Positions 7,019-13,640 of a stretch of DNA of 18,620 bases are shown here, in pieces (within the stretch, counting starts at the first letter, position 1; every line of letters begins with the position of its first letter). The position numbers and the translations under genes are program-made. Below the pieces are notes generated by a model. It was not told where the DNA came from and made no database searches. It saw only the letters and a program-made list of their open reading frames with translations. This stretch comes from Treponema sp. (GTDB lineage: Bacteria > Spirochaetota > Spirochaetia > Treponematales > Breznakiellaceae), in assembly GCA_031261385.1 (NCBI GenBank), contig JAISJS010000055.1:1-18620 (forward strand), given 5' to 3'.

Positions 7019-8319
7019 TTCCGTACCCGTTCTTCCGAAATTTTCCTGCCGTCATCCCAGAGCGCCCGGAGTATGACGTTCCCGTTCATATACAATTCCT
7101 CCACTTCCCCTTTGCCCTGGATACGGACAACCCGTTCAAGTTCCCCATTATGAAAATTCCGTTCCAGAATCCGGTCTCCCTTGTCATCATATTCGTACTC
7201 GGTGATCTTTTCATCTTCCCCTTCTTTCCATGAAACCTGTGACAGCCGCTCCCCGGCCCAGGTATTCCGCAGTTCCCCGATAACTTCTCCTTCATCATCC
7301 TGCCTGGTTTCGGTCAATATCCTTCCCCGGTCATCAATGGTGTATACTGCTGTATACCCTTCGCCCATGAAAATGTCATCCAGAAACTCGGTTCCGTAGG
7401 CCAGGCCGGGGCTGACAAAATTTGTATCCTGCGCGGCATCCAAAATCAAATGGGGAAATGCAATTCGTACCGGCGGAGCGGAAGCGCCGCTTTCACTGTA
7501 GAAGAACCGCTCCACCGTCCGCAGTCCTCCGGCCCGGTTATACCGGTAGGAATCGGCAAACGTTTTTGCCGTCACTGTTTCGCCGTCTTCATTTGTTATC
7601 CGGCGCCGCCCCTCCGACCGGAGGAGGAACTGGTTCCGGTACGAATAATCGGTAATGGTTTCTTCCCCGTCCGCAAAAAACTGATGCTCGGCGGTTATAA
7701 GGCCGTCGCTGCCATAGATCCCGATAAAGCCCGTTGGATAGCGGCGTTCCGGGGCGGCAGATTCACCGGCGGCAGTTTCGGAATTAACCGTTTCTGTATC
7801 AACAGCTTCGCTTTCAATAACTTCGCCGTCAACAACATCGTCGTCAATGCTCACAGGAATAAAAACCGCAGCCAGTCTGATTGTTCCATCGGCATCCTGA
7901 AAAATCCATTGCCGCCGGGACTCCGCCCCCCCTTCAAAAAGGATACGGATTTCAATGCGGTAGTCCGCTTCGTAATAGGGAGTTAAATTTTCCGGCAGAT
8001 CCTCCGGCAGACGGTAATCGATAACCAGGGCGTATTCATTGCGCAGGGCGGCAAGCCGCGAAGGGACTTCCGCAATGGTCATCCCCCCGGCGTTGGAACG
8101 GAACCACCGCGGCGGGGGAAGGGGCGGAGCCGACGGCTCATCGGGATCTATATCGCCTAACATATCTGACATCGTATCGCCTGTCATATCAGGCATGAGT
8201 ATCCCGCCGGGGCTTTCCTGCGTACCGGTAACGGCGGCGGCACACAGCAGTACAAGGGCAAAAACGCCTGCGGACTTCCGCGCCGATATTTTACGCAAGG
8301 CCCACAAACTCTTTTGCAT
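7015..8319 (-). CDS. Secreted protein of unknown function with YD/RHS-like C-terminal strands
   Basis: 434 residues from ATG 8319. This start overlaps the end of ftsY by 29 bases; a TTG eight codons in is an alternative. The N-terminus is a signal peptide (basic stretch, then AGVFALVLLCAAAVTG). A short Asp/Met repeat follows (DMTGDTMSDMLGD), then an acidic Glu/Asp/Thr/Ser-rich linker at about residues 165-195. The last 200 residues are rich in paired patterns such as YEYDDKGDRILERNFHNGE and YTIDDRGRILTETRQ, resembling YD/MORN-type beta repeats. This suggests an extracytoplasmic beta-rich protein. The position between ftsY and lolC, overlapping both, suggests a cell-envelope role. I recall a protein of unknown function at this place in other treponemes, but do not recognise a named family. 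Confidence 0.8.
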   Translation of the reverse strand: MQKSLWALRKISARKSAGVFALVLLCAAAVTGTQESPGGILMPDMTGDTMSDMLGDIDPDEPSAPPLPPPRWFRSNAGGMTIAEVPSRLAALRNEYALVIDYRLPEDLPENLTPYYEADYRIEIRILFEGGAESRRQWIFQDADGTIRLAAVFIPVSIDDDVVDGEVIESEAVDTETVNSETAAGESAAPERRYPTGFIGIYGSDGLITAEHQFFADGEETITDYSYRNQFLLRSEGRRRITNEDGETVTAKTFADSYRYNRAGGLRTVERFFYSESGASAPPVRIAFPHLILDAAQDTNFVSPGLAYGTEFLDDIFMGEGYTAVYTIDDRGRILTETRQDDEGEVIGELRNTWAGERLSQVSWKEGEDEKITEYEYDDKGDRILERNFHNGELERVVRIQGKGEVEELYMNGNVILRALWDDGRKISEERVRK

Positions 8320-9175
8320 ACCGGCGCCGATCAAAAATTTGTATGTCGTCGTATTGTTCACCGCTGCAGAGGTATACGACGGGAAGATGCAGGGTCTGCG
8401 CCAGTGAAAAGGCCGCCCCGCCGCGCGCACTGGAATCGTATTTGGTAAGGATTACCCCGTCCAGGGAAACTGCCTCGTGAAAAATTTCTGCCTGGGAAAG
8501 GGCGTTCCGCCCGGTCGTTGCATCCAGAACAAGGTACTTGATATACCGCGCCCCCGCGGCCCGTGATTCCACAACCCGGTCTATTTTTCGCAGCTCTTCC
8601 ACCAGAGCGGATTTGGTATGCATACGCCCTGCAGTATCGGCAATGATGAGATCCCCGGCCCCCGAGCAGGCCGCCTCCACCGCGTCATACACCACCGCCG
8701 CGGGATCTCCTCCGTGCTGATGGGCAATCACCCGAACCCCAAGCCGTTCACCGTGAATTTTAAGCTGATCGATGGCAGCCGCACGGAACGTATCCGCCGC
8801 GGCAAGGATCGGTTTGCGGCCGCTTTCCTCACGAAAAAGTTTACTGAGTTTTGCGGCGGTGGTGGTTTTTCCGACGCCGTTTACCCCGAGAAGCAGGATG
8901 ATCGTTAAACCGGCGCCCGGGGGATTTTCTGCATGGACAATCTGATCCCGGGGCAGAAGCTGCGCTTCCAGAATTTCTGCAAGCGCCTGCCGCACCCCTT
9001 CCCCTTCGCTTATTTTTTGTTTTTTGCAATACTCACGCAGGGCGTCCACGGTTTTGTAGGCCTCTGCCGCCCCAAAATCCCCTTCAACCAACAGATCCGA
9101 AAGGTCATCAAAATATTCATCCGGAACCTTTGGAGAAACGCTGAAAAATTTCTTTATCTTATCGGCAAAACTCAT
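8291..9175 (-). CDS. ftsY: Signal recognition particle receptor FtsY
   Basis: 294 residues from ATG 9175 (GAGG upstream); the product then starts MSFADKIKKFF as expected. It has a short N domain (1-85) without the long acidic A region of E. coli FtsY, followed by the SRP-type NG GTPase. G1 is GVNGVGKTT (97-105), DTFRAAA is at 128-134, G3 is DTAGR (180-184), G4 is TKYD (244-247), then RGGA and the closing GEQ (272-274). It receives ribosome-nascent chain complexes bound to SRP at the inner membrane. DTFRAAA with the short N domain separates it from Ffh, and there is no M domain. It lies 10 bases after the PEGA-protein stop and overlaps the downstream secreted protein. Confidence 0.96.
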   Translation of the reverse strand: MSFADKIKKFFSVSPKVPDEYFDDLSDLLVEGDFGAAEAYKTVDALREYCKKQKISEGEGVRQALAEILEAQLLPRDQIVHAENPPGAGLTIILLLGVNGVGKTTTAAKLSKLFREESGRKPILAAADTFRAAAIDQLKIHGERLGVRVIAHQHGGDPAAVVYDAVEAACSGAGDLIIADTAGRMHTKSALVEELRKIDRVVESRAAGARYIKYLVLDATTGRNALSQAEIFHEAVSLDGVILTKYDSSARGGAAFSLAQTLHLPVVYLCSGEQYDDIQIFDRRRYAKEFVGLA

Positions 9176-9185
9176 CTCTGTTTCC

Positions 9186-10652
9186 TCACTGCCTGGCGAT
9201 GGGAGTTGCATCCGCCCCGGAGCTGTACATATAGCGGAGCATCTGAATAAAATCGTATCCCGCCGCGGCAATCACAAGGGCTATTGAGCCATAATTCACC
9301 CAATATAATATATTTGCACTGTTATACATTGCATCAGTTCCAATATCTATTCCCCGCATATACCCGTCCATCTGGGACGTATAAAGGCCGTTGATCATCC
9401 ATGCGGCAACACCGGTAATCCAGGTGCTTCCCCAGGCCCAGTATGCGCGGCTGCGGGCCTTTTCAACGCGCTTTTGTCCTTTGGGCAGGGGCGTTTTCAG
9501 TTTTAATGTGAGTTCTTCTTTATCGCCAAACAAATCGGGAGTGGTAAACACGACGGAGGCAATTTTCCCGTTGGAACTTTCCACATTGATATAATCAAGA
9601 AGATTGGCGGGAAGCCGCAGGGTAAGCGGCGCCTCTCCGATATACAGGGCGCCCTGATAAATCGCCGCATCGTTTTCTCCGGATATATGAATCTCCGTTT
9701 CCGTGAGGGGCTGGCGCTGGAGCGTAACATCAATCTCCGTTAATTCGCCTGAAGAAAGAACCACCTCGGCGGACTGGGGAAAATAATTTTCCGCAGAAAG
9801 ATCAACCAGTATCGTTCCCGGCGGACGTTCCTGCAGGCCAAGTTCCCCCCGGCCGGCAAACGTTTTATTGATCAGCACCAGGGTTTCCGGAGGGTCCGCA
9901 TGAACGACAATCGCCGCAGGACTGCTTCCCGACAGCGCCGCAATGAGCCGTCCGGCAAGCTCCTCCACCGCGCCGTTTGCGGCATCGGGAGAAAAAATTA
10001 TTTCATCTTCGTAGATATAGGCATTTGCATACAGCACATACAGGCGCATGGTGATATAAATCCGTCCGTGAAATTCAGTAACCTCGCCTGAAAGAAATGC
10101 ATCGGCGTTTTGCGTCCTGCAAAAACGGTATTCACCTCCGGCCCTGGGCGGCTCGGGGAATGTACCGGAAATATTTGCCGCGGTAAGTTTGAAAACCGGC
10201 TCACCGGCAATAAGCGGCGCCTCTTCATTTACCAGGCGGAGGTTTTCTTCCAGTTTAAGAATATCGGCATTGATCGTTTTTAACGTCGATTGATATTTCC
10301 ATCCCGGTTCACCCCGGTACAGCAGCAGATCCCGTTCATTGCGTTTTGCCGCCAGCGCCTTTGCGGCGGCTGCCCGCGCCTGTGACCAGGCATAGCCCTC
10401 GTAATATCCATATTCGGGAGAAAGCCTGATCCGGTGATCCACGGTATCCAGATTGCTCACAAGACTTTTTGTCATCACTTCCCCGATAATCTGCTGACTC
10501 TGGGGCAGGGCTGAAATATTGAAATTGGTAACACAGAGTATCCATTCTTCGTTCTTTTCAGGCTTTGCCGACTCTTCCGCCGCGCCCCAGGAAAAAGCAA
10601 ACGCCGGAATACAAATGAGAAAAATAATAATGCATACATTATTCCTGGGCAT
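9186..10652 (-). CDS. PEGA-domain exported or membrane protein, conserved in treponemes
   Basis: 488 residues from ATG 10652; a TTG four codons upstream is possible. The start lies inside the end of prfB (14-base overlap). There is a signal peptide (CIIIFLICIPAFAFS), then a region with a long charged helical stretch, and a PEGA-like domain at about 247-315, recognisable from VHADPPETLVLINKTFAG and RPPGTILVDLSAENYFPQ. Two hydrophobic segments near the C-terminus (about 410-430 and 450-472) look like membrane helices. PEGA domains are usually surface or periplasmic beta modules. The gene sits between prfB and ftsY, where I recall an unnamed conserved protein in treponemes. Exact function not known. 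Confidence 0.8.
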   Translation of the reverse strand: MPRNNVCIIIFLICIPAFAFSWGAAEESAKPEKNEEWILCVTNFNISALPQSQQIIGEVMTKSLVSNLDTVDHRIRLSPEYGYYEGYAWSQARAAAAKALAAKRNERDLLLYRGEPGWKYQSTLKTINADILKLEENLRLVNEEAPLIAGEPVFKLTAANISGTFPEPPRAGGEYRFCRTQNADAFLSGEVTEFHGRIYITMRLYVLYANAYIYEDEIIFSPDAANGAVEELAGRLIAALSGSSPAAIVVHADPPETLVLINKTFAGRGELGLQERPPGTILVDLSAENYFPQSAEVVLSSGELTEIDVTLQRQPLTETEIHISGENDAAIYQGALYIGEAPLTLRLPANLLDYINVESSNGKIASVVFTTPDLFGDKEELTLKLKTPLPKGQKRVEKARSRAYWAWGSTWITGVAAWMINGLYTSQMDGYMRGIDIGTDAMYNSANILYWVNYGSIALVIAAAGYDFIQMLRYMYSSGADATPIARQ

Positions 10653-11764
10653 TATTCCACGCAAAACGCAGATACTCCTCGATAAAGGGATCGATGTCCC
10701 CGTCCATTACCGCCTGGATGTTGCCCACCTCCGCCTTGGTCCGGTAATCCTTGACCATGGTGTATGGCTGAAACACATACGATCGAATTTGACTCCCAAA
10801 GGAGATGTCTTTTTTTTCCTGGGCAAACCGTTCGTTCTCTTTTTCCTTTTCCTGCCGGTAATATTCATAGAGCCGGGACTTGAGTATACTCATACCGATG
10901 GCCCGGTTCATCGTCTGGCTCCGTTCACTCTGACAGGCCACAACAATTCCCGTGGGCAGATGGGTAAAACGCACCGCGCTGTCGGTCTTGTTGACGTGCT
11001 GGCCGCCCGCGCCGCCTGAACGGTACGTGTCTACCCTAAGGTCCTCCGGCCTGATATCAACCTCGATGGAATCATCAACAATGGGAAAAACATAGGCCGA
11101 TGCAAAGGAGGTATGCCGCCGGGCGTTTGCGTCAAACGGGGAAATACGCACCAGCCGGTGCACCCCCGATTCGCCCTTAAGGTACCCATACGCATAGTCC
11201 CCTTCGATTCGTGCAGTGGCCGACTTAATGCCCCCTTCAGCCTCAAGGCGATCAACTTCTTCCACTTTAAAGCCCCGCCGCTCCGCCCAGCGGAGGTACA
11301 TCCGGTAGAGCATTTGGGACCAGTCGCAGGCTTCAGTCCCCCCCGCTCCGGAATGGATCGTAAGGAAACAGCCGTTCCGGTCCACTTCCCCGCCCATAAG
11401 TTCATAGACATTCTGCTTTTCATAGCGGGCGCGGAGATCCCCAAGGGAGGCTTCAATCCCGGCGGCCTCACTTTCATCCTTTGCCTCTACCGCCAGGGCG
11501 CAGAGGGTTTCCAGGTCATCAATTTCGGCGCGGAGACTTTTCCAGGGCTCATACCGGCTTTTAAGGGTCTTGAGTTCGGTCATAAGCTTCTCCGCCGCAG
11601 CGGTATCATTCCAAAAATCACCTTCCCCGGCCTGTTTTTCTATTTCAACAATACGCTGCGCAATGGAGGTCTTTCCCGAATCGGACGCTTCAAAGACGCC
11701 TCCAGGTATCGTAGATCAGGCGTTTCAATTCCTGTATGGGGGACCCCAGTTCTGATATCAGCAT
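10639..11764 (-). CDS. prfB: Peptide chain release factor 2, with programmed +1 frameshift
   Basis: RF2 recognises UGA and UAA. Translation starts at ATG 11764 (AGGAG five bases upstream) and reads 24 codons to CTT 11695-11693. In-frame TGA occupies 11692-11690. Skipping one base, the frame continues 350 codons to the stop at 10639, giving 374 residues, near the usual RF2 size. The junction restores a normal RF2 N-terminus (downstream GDFWND). RF2 landmarks are the tripeptide anticodon SPF (208-210) and GGQ (253-255) in GGAGGQHVNKTDSA. The frameshift makes RF2 autoregulate: efficient UGA termination stops synthesis and scarce RF2 permits shifting. It heads the run towards ftsY and has its own promoter. 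The TGA is a regulatory feature, not damage. Confidence 0.95.
11690..11704 (-). promoter_or_regulatory. prfB programmed +1 frameshift site
   Basis: The minus strand reads TGGAGGCGTCTTTGA. An internal Shine-Dalgarno (GGAGG) sits three bases before the slippery CTT, followed by TGA: the same geometry as the E. coli site (AGGGGG, three bases, CTT TGA). TGA is codon 25 here. The next base is A rather than the more usual C. Confidence 0.93.
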
Positions 11765-11784
11765 ACATACTCCTCAACATCTTA

Positions 11785-11813
11785 AGGATACGGGAAAAAG
11801 GGAGAATTGTAAA
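11785..11813 (-). promoter_or_regulatory. Promoter for prfB
   Basis: On the minus strand TTTACA (11813-11808), a 17-base spacer and TATCCT (11790-11785) form a good sigma-70-type promoter about 20 bases before the prfB ATG. The -35 and following bases (AGTTTACAA-TTCTCCC) closely match the promoter of the Cas2-like gene. The gap between prfB and the broken AAA gene holds nothing else. Confidence 0.7.
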
Positions 11814-11832
11814 CTATATGCCATTAAAAACA

Positions 11833-13093
11833 TCAGCAGCAGACAACCGTAATTCCCGGAGGACCTGCTATCCATTTAATCCGCTCGTCCCAGGAAGGTT
11901 TTTCAGAACGGCGATCAAAAATAACCAGATAGCATTGCACTGGATGCCCATCGGCAGATCGCAGGGCAGGAGAAAAACTGTCCCGGTAACGCAGCGTCTG
12001 CCGGATACCTTCCTCTTTAAGCGCTTCAAAGGTTTTCCCCTGACGGAGCAGCTTAATCTCAATTATGTTCCAGGCGCCGTTAAATTCCACCGCCAAATCC
12101 ATCCGTCCCCTGCCCGCCGCGTATTCGTAGCAAAACCGTCCTCCTTGACGGTTTTGTACTTGAAGTTTGCTATCGCAAACTTCTTGCTTTTTTTCAGCGC
12201 CATCCATGGCGCCCCTGTGCCCGTCAGCTACCCGCTGGAGAAACGCCATGAGCAGCAAGTGAGGGAAGGCCTCGGGATAATTGAGCTTTGTTTCCCATAT
12301 TTCTGAATTGGTTTGCCAAAAAGCCTGAAATTCCTTGAGCAAAGCGTCCATATCCAGCGTCCCGTCGGGCTTTTGCCACTTCCATTCAGGCTCAGGAATT
12401 GCCATCTGGGTACCAAACGTAATTTCCCGGGCTATCACTTCCCGGTAAATGGGATTGGCAACGCCGGGCGTGCCTTTCTCAATGGTCACCAGTCCCAAAT
12501 CCAGGCAGAGCCGGAACGCTTCTCCCTGCGCCATAAGGGGATCGGGCTCGCCGGTCATAAGGGTTTCCATAACACTGCGTATCTGCGGATTTTCCAATCG
12601 ATACGCCAAGGCGTCCAAATGCGTTTCCCGCGCCTCTATCATCTGTTTGCGGGCTTCCAGAATATGGTCGAGGGTAACCAAGCAATTCAGCCCATTTGCT
12701 CAGTATACTGTTTAACTGAGACTGCGGGGATTCATCATCAATGCGGGGAACAGGCAGGTTCCAAATTTTTGACATTCTCCGGATTTCATCGCATATAGCC
12801 GGTATGGCCCGTTCCGCTTCGGGAACTCCCTGACAGGTTTCTACCGTTACATAACAGGCAATCGCCCCGGTTCCATCGCCGCTGCTTCCGGCCTCATTTA
12901 TTTCCCGCAGCCATGACAGCAGAAAAGTTGTTTTTCCGGTCTGCCGGGGGGCATGCAGCACCCAATAGAGCTTGTCCCCGATATAGCGCTTGAGCTGGGC
13001 GCCTACAAGCCGTTCTTCCGGGGGCAGCATATAATGATCATCGGGATCACAGGGCCCGGTGGTATTGAAAAACCTGACATCTCGCTTACTCAT
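11833..13093 (-). pseudogene. Broken AAA-ATPase / PD-(D/E)XK nuclease-like gene with internal deletion
   Basis: Two pieces of one gene in different frames. The N-terminal piece from ATG 13093 (MSKRDVRFFNTTG) has Walker A PRQTGKTT and runs normally to SKWAELL near 12685. In-frame homology then stops. The C-terminal piece picks up in another frame at VTLDHILEARKQ (about 12680) and runs to 11833, ending in a nuclease-like core with D in RGRMDL and E-x-K in IIEIK. In intact relatives, as I remember the family (AAA-like domain plus PD-(D/E)XK), about 130-190 residues lie between, including Walker B and sensors. Their loss plus a frame change points to a deletion. The C-terminal piece also carries a foreign-looking palindromic insert (12131-12212). 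The family is expanded in many anaerobes with no settled function. The nuclease piece alone could still be translated, from ATG 12681. Confidence 0.8.
12131..12212. repeat. Cluster of three perfect palindromes inside the nuclease piece
   Basis: Three hairpins: 12131-12156 (CAAAACCGTC / GACGGTTTTG, loop CTCCTT), 12162-12183 (GAAGTTTGC / GCAAACTTC, loop TATC) and 12197-12212 (GCGCCAT / ATGGCGC, 2-base centre). Centres are 29 and 32 bp apart. Together they encode about 28 residues (around KKQEVCDSKLQVQNRQGG) sitting between family motifs LLMAFLQRV and YAAGRGRMDL, which I remember as adjacent in relatives. It looks like a small inserted element. Confidence 0.7.
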
Positions 13094-13099
13094 GCTTTT

Positions 13100-13105
13100 A
13101 GTATA
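13100..13105 (-). promoter_or_regulatory. -10 element of the AAA gene
   Basis: TATACT on the minus strand, followed by exactly six bases (AAAAGC) and ATG 13093. There is no Shine-Dalgarno in between and no convincing -35 at 17 bases. This spacing would place the transcript start on the A of the ATG. The 80-base gap 13094-13173 holds no other feature I can support. Confidence 0.5.
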
Positions 13106-13173
13106 CCTGAAATTGGGGAAAAAGAAAGGCAATTTATCAAAAAATACAATCCCCACAGGACCGCGCAGCCTTT

Positions 13174-13563
13174 TTACCGCCGGGATCCCCGTTTTTGCGG
13201 TGACTGCCCCGCAGACCGCGGGCGCGCAGCCTGGGTTCCGGGCCGCGGAGCCGACGCCGCTGATTTTGGAGTCGGCGCAGGGGGGAGCGCGCCGCCTTTT
13301 GCCACCATGCGCCGCCATTTTTTGTCCCTGAGGGTGGTCAGGGCCAGTGTCCCGTCCACGGGGAACTGGAAAATACGCAGGCGATCGAAGGCGTCGGTGG
13401 CCCGATCCAGGTCTTTTTTAAGGCGGACCAGGGTTTCGGGGGACACAAAAGCGGATTCCCAGAGCCCCCGCTGTACCTTGTCAAACCCATATTGCCCCAA
13501 AAGATCGGCCAATTCCTTGGCCCGCCCTTCCGAGCCGGGGTCTACGGCGATAGACACAAACAT
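13174..13563 (-). CDS. Orphan Cas2-like protein with basic Ala/Pro-rich tail
   Basis: 129 residues. Residues 1-85 look like the Cas2/VapD ferredoxin fold. They start MFVSIAVDPGSEGRAKELADL, with an Asp at position 8 at the end of strand 1 where Cas2 keeps its metal-binding Asp. Next come a helix, then GFDKVQRGLWESAF (compare Cas2 RVQ-S-VFE), a second helix and RLRIFQFPVD (Cas2 D-x-VRIY-like strand). The remaining 44 residues are a GC-rich, probably disordered Ala/Pro/Arg/Lys tail. Cas2 normally partners Cas1 in spacer acquisition, but no cas1, other cas gene or CRISPR array is in the window, so that role is unlikely to be local. VapD-like RNase or a purely structural homologue are alternatives. 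It has its own promoter and is transcribed towards the broken AAA/nuclease gene. Confidence 0.7.
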   Translation of the reverse strand: MFVSIAVDPGSEGRAKELADLLGQYGFDKVQRGLWESAFVSPETLVRLKKDLDRATDAFDRLRIFQFPVDGTLALTTLRDKKWRRMVAKGGALPPAPTPKSAASAPRPGTQAARPRSAGQSPQKRGSRR

Positions 13564-13569
13564 ACCTAT

Positions 13570-13598
13570 AGAATACGCAGAACGGGAGAATTTGTAAA
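13570..13598 (-). promoter_or_regulatory. Promoter of the Cas2-like gene, probably leaderless
   Basis: On the minus strand TTTACA (13598-13593), a 17-base spacer and TATTCT (13575-13570), then six bases (ATAGGT) and the ATG. The normal +1 position would be the A of the start codon. Sequence around the -35 (AGTTTACAAATTCTCCC) resembles the prfB promoter. Confidence 0.65.
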
Positions 13599-13604
13599 CT
13601 GCTC

Positions 13605-13634
13605 TGGACGAAATGCTTTCTTACCGATTATCAT
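13605..13634 (+). promoter_or_regulatory. Possible promoter of the plus-strand secreted protein
   Basis: TGGACG (13605-13610), an 18-base spacer and TATCAT (13629-13634), then six bases (AAGGGT) and ATG 13641. The -35 is weak. AAGGG is too close to the ATG to act as a normal Shine-Dalgarno, so leaderless initiation is possible here too. Divergent from the Cas2-like promoter. Confidence 0.4.
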
Positions 13635-13640
13635 AAGGGT

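Noticed and set aside
8320..8430. Extended N-terminus for the secreted protein upstream of 8319
   Set aside because: It would lie wholly within ftsY and put 37 unlikely residues before a normal signal peptide.
11690..11692. prfB in-frame TGA as a nonsense mutation or selenocysteine codon
   Set aside because: Shine-Dalgarno spacing and the CTT slip codon match the programmed frameshift, and the +1 frame restores the RF2 N-terminus.
11113..12306. 397-codon plus-strand frame across prfB and the broken nuclease gene
   Set aside because: It is antisense to conserved RF2 sequence and crosses a gene boundary. Composition is that of a reverse-frame shadow.
13174..13300. GC-rich tail of the Cas2-like protein as frameshifted readthrough rather than real coding
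   Set aside because: No shift signal or alternative conserved frame is seen. It may still be a decayed end, so it is described as an unusual tail and not as a pseudogene.
12479..13318. Longer start for the AAA gene at 13318
   Set aside because: The extra residues overlap the Cas2-like gene and read as a GC-rich shadow. The family-like N-terminus and the -10 element both point to ATG 13093.
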